Shown in pieces: positions 33,401 through 47,206 of a stretch of 64,000 nucleotides of DNA (its first letter is position 1; the number at the start of each line of letters is the position of its first letter). The DNA comes from Patagioenas fasciata. Its lineage: Eukaryota; Chordata; Aves; Columbiformes; Columbidae. Under the pieces are notes generated by a model that was not told where the DNA came from, did not search any database, and saw only the letters and a list, made by a program, of their open reading frames with translations. Position numbers and translations under genes: made by a program. The DNA is taken from assembly GCF_037038585.1 (NCBI RefSeq), contig NC_092520.1, positions 17,429,001-17,493,000 of the forward strand, read 5' to 3'.

Positions 33401-36400
33401 ACATTTTTAGAATTTTTAAATGCTTCCCAACATTTGGACTTCCAAATTTGGTTCTAAACAATACACTGTGGACAGCTACCATAACAGACTTGATTCTGTG
33501 GTCTGGTGATTGTGGTCATCTGAGCTGTTTCAGAACTGTGTCAAGACTGGGATGAACCTACTCCCAGAAGTGCTGGTTTTCCTCTCTAAGTGGCACCAGT
33601 TTTCAAATCTATCCCTACCCTTACTGGGTTCCTTTTAGGAGGCTGTCAGTTTGGGGTGTATCTCATTGATGCTTCAGGAGTCAACAGTCATTAATCTCTC
33701 AGTCCTATCCCACCTCATCAGGATTTACCCAGCATCTCTGTTTCAGATCGGGTTATCCTGAGGAACTGCAGGTAGATGTGTGCTAGGATCTTGATGGTCT
33801 GCTACTATAGGTGTCAGCCATTTTTATAGCCCTCCTGCTGGTATTTTGTGCTCTTGTATTCACATTTCCACTCCTTTCAAACATTTTTCTTGCAATCCTA
33901 GACGATCATTGGACTTCTGTTTTCTAATAGATTGCAGACTCTTTTGTTTGGACTAGAAGAAAAAAAGAAAGAAAGACAAAAAAGACAAAAGAAGACACCT
34001 GCTACCTTTTAGGATTCAGAAGTGTTTTCAGTATTCTCCTAAGCTTCTGGTATTGCCCTTCATTATTTTGATGATATGTTACCATAAAATGTTCAACTTT
34101 CCTGGCCTAGAATTAAAAAAAAAAAAGCAAGATTACAATTCACTTTCTTCTATGCAATCATTTAAACTATGAATTCTAATCTGATCTAATTTTCATGGAC
34201 TGTTAATTTTATTAGATAAGGATGACCTGATGTGACTTCCCACTTTCTTATTCTCTGTTATTCACTTTATTTCAACCCTTCTCAACCAAAGGTATCCTTT
34301 TTTAACCAAAACGGAAAAATGTTTGAGAAGATAGGAGAGACTTACCATTGCCGCAACAGACAGAGAGAAATCTGCCAAGTAACAGGAAAAGTATTTCTAT
34401 CACTTTTACATAATATTTTCAATGCTCTTTCTGGGGTCTGTCATGTATCATTTACACTTGGGAGTGGGCTACCTCTCTCCTGAGAGTAGCAGCATAATGA
34501 GAGTTAATAAGAAGTTCAGTTCTATTAATCCCCTTATGAGAAAGTCAGCTTGTTCAATAGAAAACTGAACTGTGCAAGAAGAAGGCAGGCATTTTTTTAG
34601 AGTTCACATGAATAAAAAGACACATTTTCTGCATGATTCTATCAGAGAGCATGTTTCATACAATGTTAAAGATTGAAATGTACAAAAAAACCACACAAGG
34701 TTTGTATGTTCAGACATATTGTTATCAACAACTGGAGAAAAAATACTATTCAAATCATCAGACCATTATAAGATCACATGCTAAGTTGTTTCAGAACCAC
34801 TAGAATGATCATGAATATCTGCCAATGCCTGTAATAATGTAAGCCTTCTGACGCAGACTAAATTGTCAAGAAGCAACAACTTCAGGACTTCCTATAGGTT
34901 GGGATTATTGTCTTCTGTAGCAGCCCTAGTATGACATCCAGTTCCAGATCCTATAAAGCACATTATTTTGACAAACATTATTAATGATGTCACAAAAATG
35001 TGACAACAGTAGATGCAATTGCCCTAAATTGGCATATTTCAAACGCATGTCCCCACACTGCTACAGCAGCATGTACAATAAAGAGATCAAACTTGTGTCT
35101 TAAAAAAAATTTCTTGAAAGAATTTTAAAAAGTCATCTCACAGATCTCCCAGTTGAACAACTCATACTCTTATTTGGAGCATACTTATTCAGCCAGTATC
35201 ACCAGCAGGTATAAATCTTCAAAGAATCAAATTACTACCCAGGGACTTCCTTCTCCTTCACATTCTGTTTGCAAATGACCTATCACCCAAACTGCTGATT
35301 TTGTTTGCATTTCCTGTTTCCTGCATTTGTAAGCATTATAATACTAATTTCAGGTATTTCAGGTTCCATGTCATAGCATCTTCTACAGCAAGATCTCAGC
35401 ATGTTTTACAGTTGGTAAGTAATTTAGCTTTGCAAGAGTGAATTCTTGCAAAGTGGGGAATCCTTAAGGGCCTTCATTTTTCAAATGTGGAAACTGAGGT
35501 ACTGTTTGCCATAGACCTTTTATTGAAAAGCTGAGCATCTTGGCCTTTGAAATCAAGAACAATCAAAGCTCAGCAAATCTTACAGTCAGAGCAGTGATGG
35601 AGGAACCAAGAGGACAGACAGTCCTCATCGTAACACTTGCAGAACTATTTATCCTTTTGTTTTTTGTTGGTCTTTTTTTTTTTTTTTTCATCATTAAATT
35701 CCCATTTTACTCTAGAATGACTTTGGTTTAGAAGTAAACATTTATGCAATATATAACAAAGGATGTTCAGAAACATCACGCAAAATATGTGAAAAAGAAT
35801 ACTTTGATATTATGGAGTTAGACTTGTTTAGGAACAAAAGAAATACTACCCAGGAAATAATTTATATTTTGCTGTTTAAACCACCCAAATGCTCATTATC
35901 AGAGTAACCAATTGCACAACCAATGTCCTTTTCCTGTTTGAGTTAAGCTCCGACAAATGGGTGAAGTTTCCAGTGCTCCAGGTAGCATCATGATACAGTA
36001 CATCTGATCTGGATGTACTATAAATGCACCACTACAGACTATTAACTACATCATGGAGTAAGTAGAGACCAGTCAGGCCTTGATTAATTTAAAGGGAATG
36101 ATTATCTGAAATCCAGCTACGCTGGGGAATGCAGCTACTCTGGGAAAGTGATATGTACATCATTTTGAAAGAAAACTACTGCAATAACCTAAACTCAGTG
36201 TTTGTTGCTCATGACAAACTGTTAAATTCTTTGTTGATGGGAAGCAGAAGAAAGGAAAAGAATTGTATCATGTATCTTGCAGTAATCCCTACATTATCTA
36301 TTTTCTTCATGCTTTAGTTGTTCTAAAGAGAAATTTAGACTGGGTGAGTGACTTGTAGAAGGCTAAATGTTTCAAAAAGATATTTTCACAAACAAGGACA

Positions 36401-38989
36401 TCTTGTCCTATTGAAGACTTGGGAATTTTTCAAGCGGCTTCCAAAGCAAACCAGGATTTCACTCAAAGTGTTTTTGATGATGTTTTATTGACAATGATAA
36501 CTTACAAAGCAGCACTATGAAGAATAGAAAGTATAACTTACAGACATACAGTGAGTCATAGAAAGATGTATCCTTGTTCTTAAGGGAGGAAGCAAAACAA
36601 ACAGACTAATAAGAGAACAAAGAGAGGTGAAAGACATAATGAAAACCAGGAACAAGCAGTGTTTCAGGCAGAGAAGAAGTAATACATAATATTGTCATGT
36701 CAGAAGGAGGAACAATCAAATACATTAAAGTCTGCGGTTAAAACAATGATGGGAAAATAAACTGCTCCTATTTATATTAAGTGCATAGCTATGTTTTATA
36801 AAGAATAATTATGTTAATAATATCAAGCTTATGCCTTTGTCTTGTAATGAAATGTGGGTGTTTGTGAAAATGGAGCTATTGTAATGATTGCATCTGTTAT
36901 TATCTGAAAATGAAAGATGAGATTCATCTCACTTAGCTTTACAGGAGTTGGTCATCAAGTCTAAGTTCATTATGTAGGCTCCCTTTGGAGTCAACTGTCA
37001 GATAAGCATTTCCCAGCTTAAGATGTTTAAGGCAGTCAACACTAATAGGCTTTGGACTTGTCTGTTACCGTTGATAATAGAAAGAACCTCAAGTCTAACT
37101 TTACTAGATACAAAACTTTCACATAGCTGAAGTTATGTGGTACTAATTCTACCTTAATAGTATTTCGTCACATTAAATGTTCTTGAGATGAAGCCTTCAA
37201 AGTCTAGAACTGCAATTATATTTACATTAAAATGCATGGTTAAATGTTGTGCAAGACTTCAGTAAAGCATTTTTTAGGAATAAAATCTGAGCAGATAACT
37301 ACAATGTTCTTACATCCTGTAAAACCTGCAAATAGTTCATTTTGTTCAAGTAGCAATTAGCAATGAATTTTAATTATCTAGGATTGTTAAACTTTTAATT
37401 AAACTGCATAAAGAGATGTTTTGCAACCTGGTGGAGTTCCTCCTAGGGAAAAGCAATGGATAGTGTTGGCATTTGTAAGAAATGCTGCATTCCTGACTGC
37501 TGTACAATACTGTAAAACTTCTGTGAAATAGCTGAGTGTCATCTGCATAGCATTCTCATAAAATTGAAATGCAATCAACAGGCTTTCCTTTTCAATGGCA
37601 TAACTAGGTCCTATCAGCTCCGGTGGTCCTTAAATCTAAGTCAGTCACCCAAAACCGGGCTCATGGATTCACTGTTCACTTCTGAAAGTGATTATACCCG
37701 CATCAGGTCTGTGACAAGGTTTTGCATTAACTGCGTAATACTGGTAGTTGCAGCACTCAGAGTGTGAACAGAAAAATCCATGGAAACAGAGATTATAAAC
37801 TGTGCTAAATAAGCCATGACTCTGCTTCAGTCAAGGCTGCCTTTGGTCAAAGTGCTGGAAAGCAAACTTGATACACTTAATCCATTTGCAAAGCTTTGGA
37901 CACGAAAATAGATGCTAACAGTATCTGAGTGGTGGAATTCCTACATCGAGAGGGGAAAGGTTCATATTTCATTCTAATTTGTATTTGCCCTCTGATCCAG
38001 CATGGCTATGCTATTTTTGTGTTTAGATTGTCATATGCTCATGCTCTTCATCACTGTGCTTCTTTAACTTTTTTACCTTCACCATATCACACTGGGAGAA
38101 GCAGTTAGGTATTTATATCTTTGCTTGATGTGCAGAACTGAAATGGTCATGACTTTCAGAAGTTTCACATCAAAACTGTAAGAGTCTGGAAAGTAAGAGA
38201 CACAGATCTGCAGCTTCTCTCCTGGTCAGCCTGCCCCCTCGCCCTTTTTTCCCTGATTTCTTTTTATGCTTGGTGGAAAAGCACAAGAAAAAGGACACCA
38301 CCATCATGAAATAAGGCCACAATGTATCATCTTCTTAAGGGGTGAGGAAGAGAACCTATTTGCAATGTTTCTCTGATTCTTGGAAACAAGAACGCCGAGT
38401 TACCATCACTTATTTAATTGGGTCTAAGTACACTGGAAGAGCTGGCCGTAAGAGAGAGATTTTGCATTTTGCCTTTACTCCTGTTAGACATGTCACAGTC
38501 CAAGAGACCCCTGTTCCAACACAGAAGCCAGCAGCCTATACTTTGTTGTAAGGGACAGATGACAACATAAGCCAAAGGAGTTCTTTTGCTGTTGTGGCAT
38601 GTTTCTAAGGAATCCAGGCCAGTGAGAATGTTTTGGAATTTTTCGTAGGGCTACTAACACAAGGAAGAGACTGCCTGCATTAGTTCCCATTTAGTCTAAG
38701 AAGTAAGAACAATAAACATAATTGACAATTTTGAGTGGAAAACACAACCCAAATTGTGTGAACAAAGCTTCTTTCTTTATTTTTATCTGGCTTCTCTTTC
38801 TTCCCAGGAGAACACAATAGCTTACCAGTTAAAGATGTGTGCTAAAAAGATCACTTGACCCTTTATCTCTTGTGCCCAGAAAATTGTTTGGCATGTTCTG
38901 GTAGTCTTCTACTTTGCTGGTCCTGCTCCTTCAGGGCACCCTGAGTGCTTTGCCACCAGTGCAGGAAAAAGAAATGGAATGGGGCTCAC
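33401..38989. other. AT-rich non-genic DNA, transposon-poor
   Basis: About 5.6 kb without a recognisable gene or CR1/LTR. A T-run lies at about 35671-35688 and short A-rich runs at about 33960-33990 and 34114-34125. Frames are under 90 codons and featureless. Confidence 0.5.
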
Positions 38990-39051
38990 TGCTTTTTGCT
39001 GCCTCTTTTGCCTCAGTATCTGCTTTTTACTGCCTCTTTTGCCTCAGTATC
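38990..39051. repeat. 31-bp tandem duplication
   Basis: Unit 38990-39020 is followed immediately by unit 39021-39051; they differ at one position (G at 38998 versus A at 39029). It is a recent local duplication in otherwise unique DNA. Confidence 0.95.
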
Positions 39052-39918
39052 CTCTGTTAAGATAAATGATTAGCACAGCAGCAACCAGTTCCTCTCCTAA
39101 ACTCAGCCTACAAGGAAGCCATCACCCTGAGCAAGTGCGAAGGATGGTAGCAACAACAGAAATTGTAATTATGGGTAGCTCTGCTGGGTGGACTCTGTCT
39201 GCAGGTTGATTTCTTTTTATGTACTTGCTTAGGTTTGGCTCTGTGGTGCTCAGTTCCAGGTGCTTTTCTCTACTGATCTCAGCATGTTCTGTTGTGCAAT
39301 AACCTCCTTCATTCTTTCTTGATTTTCCTCATTTCTGAAATTCTGCATTTGCAATTTCACTTGTTCTGCTGCTTTGCAGAATTGTGTGTCTTTTTCCAAA
39401 TTTAACTCACAACGATTTTTAGCAGATGCTTATGTACCTTCCCATTACTTAAGGTCACCTCTAAGAATGGGATCCCATGAATCAAAGAGAATTAAACTTT
39501 CTTGCTTCTCCAAGGAAATAAAATTAAAGTTTCTTCAAACTACTCAAGCAGTTCCTTGTGTTCATGAATTCAGACTTTTATTTTAAAGTAAGTGCATGAA
39601 ATGTAAATAAAAGATAATTCTGGATAAGTCTGGAAGATTTTACACGAATTTGACAGACACAAAATCAAAGGGGGAAAGAAGGAACTATGCAGCTCCCAAC
39701 AGCAACATTAGGTGTTAACTTGAACTTTTGTATTTTGTATTGTCTGCTCTTCACAAGATGTATAACAACACTGAAAAATTATTTTTATTGTTTTCCTTTT
39801 CTTCTGTTGATTTTCTTTTCTTGACTGATATGCAATTTACAGACAAAAAGAGTCCTGAGGAGGGATTTGACTGTTCTGAATACAGCATATTCTTTATTCA
39901 GTGGAGTTTTGAATTTAT

Positions 39919-39953
39919 TAAAATAAAATAAAATAAAATAAAATAAAATAAAC
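39919..39953. repeat. (AAAAT)n pentanucleotide microsatellite
   Basis: About 6-7 AAAAT units, followed by CAAA-like units. Confidence 0.92.
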
Positions 39954-42900
39954 AAACAACCTTATCCAGTGCTTCAGTTATCTTTCTTCAGGGTCTAAGG
40001 TGGTCATGTGCTCTCCATTCGTATGTCTTCTCAGATATTATTTCTGGTTGCCTTCACTGACTGTCATCTGTAATTGTGAAAAAAAATAATAAAAGTATTG
40101 TGGACTATTCAAGCCCATTTCACTCTCTGTAAAAGCAACCCGTCCTTCTATATGCTATATCCCTTGTATAGACCCTATGTAGGACCCACCTCCATGGAGC
40201 AGGACATTTGCCTTTGATGTTTTTGCAAACATAAAGGAACTGTTCACACTTCACCTTGACATCATGTACCCCACTCATACAAGATTCCACCCATGGGTCC
40301 ATATTTTTAATCAGATGGAGAAAGGCTAAGAGATGAGTCAAGTATCATACACAGAGCAAGGTGGAGGTCATCAAACTGCTCTGTGTCCTCTTGAAGAGTC
40401 AGTAGACATGTCAGCAATGTGTAATGATTGACAACGTTGGGCAGGGATGATATCCAAGGGATGTTTTCAAGGATGGGATCACTGGTTTTATGAGCACTTA
40501 ATTTTCACGTTGACAGATGAGCATCATTCTGCAAGCCTAGTAAAGTAGCTATCCAAAATTCACATCAAAGCCCTAACAGATGTTGGTTATTGTTCATGAG
40601 GAAGGGAAAAACATTGTGAGTGCTCTGCATGCACTGATGCTTTGGCATGGAGCTCTAGGGCATGGAGTTGGGGTCAAACTACCAGTTGTATGGAATAAAA
40701 AGTAAGAGGACTGACTTCTTTACAAAAGTCTCTTAGCAAGGACTTGCTGCCTTTATCCAACAGAAATGAGGAATAACTGCGTTATCGTGTTTGGTCTTAT
40801 CTTCCTGCTTTTCAGCCATTAAAATGTCATGAAGAAGCCACAGAAGAAGATCTGGTCTCTTAACAGACAAACCATTCAAAGTAGATAAAAATGTAAATTC
40901 TAGCAACGTACACATTGTTGTTCCAGATGCTTTATGGTTGTGGCCAAAATGTGAAAAACAGTGAGTCTATTAAAGAGATCAGACCATATTTTGGGAGACT
41001 ATCTTATAAGCTGAGGAACACAAATTCCATTTAATTCTATAGTTAAGTTGAACAACATGATTTCTTTGTTTTTCCTGTGTGACATTTACTAATGGAATCT
41101 CCTCTAACGAATAAGTCTAAGAGTGACTTAATTGCTTAATAATTTGCTATATTCAGTCAGTGTAGTAATAATTCTACTCTACAAATTTGCTGCATAATAT
41201 TTTGCTGATTTTCTTTATTAATAGAAAATCATTGCAGTAAATTGTCAATCAAGATAATCATGTAATATATTTTTTGCTTAGAGAAGCATATAAATAGTAA
41301 AACTACTGTTTGAGAGAAGATTGAAGTTATTTCTTTTTCTAGTACTTTTTTTTTTAATAGAAAAGGAACAAAGTTTAACAAGAGGCCAGAATAATTCTCA
41401 TATGTGTGGTACAGTATGTATGTGGGACTGAAATAGTGATAGACAGTGTTAGAGAACAAAAAATTCTCTTGCATTTTTGAAAAGCCGTAAGTAAAAAATA
41501 CAGAAAAGCAATCAGCTACAGTCTGTTGCTCTAAAATACTGGTGCAGGTTTTCATTAAACTATTACTTTTTTAATTAATTGAAATATGAGTAATCAAAAA
41601 ACAGATATTAATCTCAACTTGATATATTATAGCTACAGCATTATGGAAAAATAATAGTATTATATTTTGCAATAATTTAGTCAAGTAGTTAAATCTAATG
41701 GGTCTTAACTAATTTGTATTTTTCAGACACCAACGATGTTGCATTCTATTGTACTAGAGAATTTGCAATTAACATTTCTCGAGGGACTCAGTTCTGTAAT
41801 TGGCTGCTTCATCTGTGTAAAAGTCAACTGGGTTACCAAGAATTTGCATGGGTGAATGCAAATCTCTTCAAAGGGCAGGGAGCTACATTTACAGATGCTT
41901 AGTTATTCTGCTGCTACTTCCGTGTTTGATTCCAAGTGTAAGAGATGGATTTGTCAGCATTTCAGAGCATCAATGTAAAGGAAATCAAGTGGAAGAAATT
42001 CTTTCAAAATTGAAATAAGTGCATAGCATCAGTAGGGTAAAGTTTTCTCAAGCACACAATGAGTAAATCTGTACATGACTAAAGCTGTTAAGAAAATGTG
42101 TATTTTTTGTCACAAAATGTAAATGCAAAAACACGTTTCTGATCATAAAGAGATATCAGATTTCTAGTTGTAAATGTAAAGAGATGACATAGGGTAATTT
42201 CCTATTTCAGATATAGATGACCGGTCGAAGTGTAGGTATCATCATATGACCAGATGAATTCTGGACTTAAAACTTAAATAAAACATAAATTAGTGCGGGA
42301 AAAATTAAAACTCTTTTAAGAATTAATACTATTATGCAGTTTGAGAAATTGAATAGGGAAGAGTATATACCAAAGTCTGTCAGTGTAGATTAGGGCATTA
42401 CATGTAGCCTTAACAGCTAACAACAATCACAGATTTTCCATCCACATTTTTGAACCTAACTTTATAGTTTATATTTTCTGCTTGGAGATATGGTAGAAAT
42501 TCCCCTGCACTAAATAATTTCATGATCTTCAATAAAGTTAACAGTATCTGAAATAAGCACAGACATGCATATATGTGTCTTTATGTTTATGTGTCCATTT
42601 ATTTTTCACTACGCACTACTTGAATCGACAGAGAATCGTTCTCCAACTCTTTCTTCTTGAAAGGCATTAGCTGTACTCTACTGCTCCCTTTGCACAAAGT
42701 TATCCTTTCAAACTTAGCACTGCTTCTGCTACTACAGTTGAGTTCTTTTGATGTCAAACCTCTGATGCTCCCAGTGTATCCTAACAAATGATAGGGAACA
42801 AATATGCAACACACTCCTCATTTTGAAAACTTTCAAGTTGACAGAAAAAGATATGTGATTTTTTTAACAGACACTTATCTTAGTTTTAGAGAACACATTC

Positions 42901-45900
42901 TCTAAAAAAATAGAGCACATCTTTATATGACTATAAATGAAATGTTATTCTTATTCTGGCATGTTGTTATTTATAACTCTCTGTTCAGTTTTTTCCAAGT
43001 ATTCTGTGGTGTTCACTCAAGGAAAAATTGTACATCTTCAAATTCACTAATACATAGGTATTCCCATAAGTATTCCTTCTGAAATTAATTAGAAAAATTA
43101 GAAGGTAATTAAAGATGGGAAAACATCAGAAATGAGATATTAAATAAGTTCTTAGTCATATTTGCATTTCTTCCTAAGTAACAGTACTTTTGAGCTGTAT
43201 AATTTTTTAACTCATCACTACAAAGCACTTAAAGATGCAGTCTTGTCACCTTTATATTTCTTGTATCTTATGCCTGCTGAAATCAATTAAGTTGCTTTTC
43301 AGTAATAATGAGAAAAACATAACACAGGATTAAATATTTACCTGCTGAAAATCAAGATAAATAATGCAGACTATATATTTTATATATGATATTGTTATCA
43401 ATTTTCTGCATACACTCAAGTCTATCAAAATAAGGCAGAAGATACTATGTTTCACAAAAGTATCTGATTTAAATGGAAAGCCCATGGCTCATTGAGGATG
43501 TGATTTTGTATTATACCATAATCCAGTGAGTGATCTCCATTTCCACTGATTTTTATAGACCTTGAATAGAGCATCCTAGCTCCTTGCAGGATTGAGTCAG
43601 TAGTAAAAAACTCATGAAAGACAAGTAAAGAACTACAGGCAGTTTCACAGATTCAGCTTCTAAAAACAATACAAGAAGATAACCATGCATCTACAGTGCT
43701 CAAAAGCCTTTTGCATGTAATGAAAGCAAAGAATTTGATTACAAAACCACTAACAGACTAGCACATGAAAGACTGCATCCAGTTCCGCCCTACAGCAAGG
43801 TGATGCTCTTGATAATCCTTTCTTCAGAATTTTGCCGAGAAGACAGGAAATCTAGTAAAACATTTAACTTCTTAAATTAAGATAATCAAAGGCAGGAATT
43901 GCAAGGCAGCTCATACAGACACATATGGTGAAATTCAGCTGATCAATGTAGAAAGCTACAATTGTGAAGCATCTATACAAGCCAAGACACAGGTTGAAGG
44001 GTCAGACCCCTTCCACCCATCCTTCTAACCATGTTGCTCACTGCCTGCCTTGGTTTGGGGCACTGATAGCTCCTGTAAAACATTATCTATTTATACTAAG
44101 ATATGAATAAATATGCTTTCTCTTAATCAGCCATGACTAGACCAACCTACTAGACCTGTAAAATAAACAATAAGGTACAGTAGGAAATTTACCTGTTTCT
44201 AAAATGAATATATGGATCATACTTCTAAATCACTGCAAAATTGGAAGCTATCATCAATTTATAGTTGGTTGGTTACACTGCAGTGAAGCTGTGACAATGA
44301 CTGCTTTCACAAACTCTGTACTCATATGCTAATACATGTTTCAGTAGAGACTAGCACTGTTAATCATTGGGATTATGCTTAAAAAAATATAAAAGTGAGT
44401 TTCAGCTGTTACTGAGTTTTTATATTTGGGGAGCAACAGATATTTGTACTCATCAAAATGTGCGATTTTTTTAAACTATAAGAGTAAATTGATCTAATAA
44501 AAGCCAACATACAGAAACAGCTGGGACACCTTGTTAGACAAATAATAGCTGAAACATTGAGATAAGATTTTGATGGACAGAGTGAGAAGTTAGGTTTAGA
44601 AATCTTTGCACTGGTTTCCCATGATCCTGATGAAAATTCATCTCTCTAGGGATCTCCAAAAGGCAAGTGATATCATTTTACTAAAGATCACAATCATTAA
44701 ATGCAGGAAGAAGGATACTGATGAAGGCCAGTTCATCTGTAATGTTCCATCTTTGACTGTGTGTAACGAATTGTCATAATGTTTAACAAACATGTTTTTT
44801 ACAAATTGTCAAACAATTTCCTTCCTGTCATACATTAAATATTATTTGCCTTCATACAAAACACTGTTTTTTTCTGTTAAGGTGTGAGTAAAAAGGTACA
44901 AACCCTGTCTAGATTCATCAAAACAGTGGAGGTTTTATGTACACAATTTGTTCCATATAGAAGATAATTTTACAGTAACATAATTGCATCCTTTCATATA
45001 AAAGGGAGAGGTGTATCTTTTTAGATATATTAGTACCAATCATATCTCTTACCAAAATAATTTATCCTGAATGAAATTCGTTAACCAAGTGATAAAATAA
45101 TTGTTTCTGAAGCTGCTTCACTCTGAAATAACGTGACTTGCAGAATCCAGCCCACTATGTGAATTTCTTTCACAGAGATTGTTTAAAATATGCAGTAACT
45201 AGTTGGTAATTATGGTATATGCATATTCAGCAGTACTATACAATTCTGTTTTGACTCACTGATTGGATGACTAGAATTTTCATAAATAAAGGACAGGGAA
45301 ATCAAAGAGCTCTGAAGATAGACACATAGAACAGCATTCATGAGATCACAAATATAGACATCAGCAGTACAGATATTTTCATGTCAGCTAGTTGTCAAGA
45401 CTTTTTCACAGTGAGTGGAGTAAAATTGGCACTTTCAAAGCATGAGTCATCTCATCCTAAAATAGATGATTAAAATAGGTCAGATGAATCATTGGATATT
45501 GCTTTCTATTGACCTTGAAGAGAGCATTGGGTTACTAACTAGTATATACACATATAAACTGCAGACATATGAAGCTGGGTGAGATGGCAACAACCCAGGA
45601 TATCTGTGAAAATAATATTTTCACAACCAGATTTACAAGCACAGATGAGAATAATAGAAAAAAAAAATTCCTAAGGGGAAAAGGAAAAAAAAAAAAGGTT
45701 GTTTGCATCTTAATGGAAAATAACATAAAACACAGTATATTGAATTTAAAGTGACGTATGTAAAGTATTTGGATATAAAGGTAGTTTTCTGGCTCTAGAA
45801 GATGCATACATTGTTTGAAATATTATCCTAGTGTTTCAGTACATCATATCCATATAAGTTAACATCAAATGTTTTTATAGCTTCAAAATCTAGTACAGTA

Positions 45901-47111
45901 AATGACTGGTTCATTTGAGAAAAAGCAAATCCAAGACTCTAAATACTTTCAAATTAATCTTGAAAGATTCTGATTAGATGATAAATGGCTTGGCAGTAAG
46001 CTACAAACTCTCCCAGTGGAATTAATATGTAAACTGTATGCATGCACTTAGGTTTTGACTGAGGAAAGTCATAACCAACCCTTTAAATTGCAAATACAAA
46101 AAGAAGACATAGAATGCTTTAACATATTCAAGCATCTTCTTCCATTAATTCACTCTTGTGCAGACTCCCACAAGGGTACTTTCTTGAAATCAAAACCCAA
46201 AAACCATTCATGCTGACATATCTGCCAGGCTTTATCCCCAAACCATCAGAATATTAACAGAAAGGGTAAAGGCAGCATTATGTGCCTGTGCTATGTGTTT
46301 TGTCAATTTATCTCTGTATGACCTGAAGGTGAACTTGAAGTCTGCATTCAATATAGATTGAGCTTTTTCTGGTTTTAGTTCACCTTCCGTTTACTCATCA
46401 TGACGTACTACATTGTTAACAATCTTTGCTGGTCTGCTAGGAATAAAGACAAGACTATCTCAAATCTGTTTGACTACAATGGATCTCCCCGGTTCATATG
46501 AAATGAGACTGTACCAAATCTGGTGTTCTTAAGTCAAACAATCTGTTGGCTCTTTTTTAAGTAAAAGGGAGTTAAATCCACTCATTACCTTTGAAATTCA
46601 TTCCTAACAGCCTAAAACAGATTGAGGCAAGCAGTGATATAAATTCTTCAGTGGGTCTTTACTTCAGTGAATTGTGTAACTATGGCAAATTCTCCAACTG
46701 TTGTGAGTTTGTGTCAATATTGAAAAGATAAGTAGAATAACTTGGTAAATATTCAGGAAAAAATGATTACAAGAGAACCTACTTTCTAGGGTACAAAACA
46801 GTTCACAAATTTGTATATTTGGCAAATAGCTGTGACAGTAAAGTGGAAATATTTGATCACCATATTTTCTAAAAGAAAAAAAAAAAACGGCAAATTATTA
46901 TTAGAAAGATATTTACATTCTTAGAACTTCTGAAAAAAGGAGTTAAAAGAAAAAAAATCGATTTATCAAAACTGTTGTTATAATAAGAGGTAGATTACTC
47001 TAACCTGCTAAAACAAGCCAAAAAAAAAGACAAGCATGATAGCTAGATATAGGAAACCAGACCCATATTTCCACATATGAACAATAATGTCCCTATCTCT
47101 TCTCTTCACAG

Positions 47112-47206
47112 TGGCAATCCCTTTGTTCCCGAAGTCCATGGCTTCTCTTGTACAGCAAAGTGTACTTTGTAGACTTTGCAATGATCAGAGTCAGAAATAT
47201 GAGAAG
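47112..47206 (+). other. exon-like segment (candidate or cryptic exon)
   Basis: A 95-nt segment lies between a good acceptor (tatctcttctcttcacag, AG at 47110-47111) and a reasonable donor (GAG AAG followed by GTAACT at 47207). Two of the three frames stay open across it. No protein family is recognised and no partner exons were found, so it may be chance. Confidence 0.2.

Noticed and set aside
41229-41555. 108-codon minus-strand frame
   Set aside because: Phe/Tyr/Leu-rich translation of AT-rich DNA with a low-complexity Lys run; no domain.
41714-41902. 62-codon frame shortly after a tttttcag acceptor-like site
   Set aside because: It ends in its own stop with no AATAAA or donor nearby and no family match; within chance expectation.
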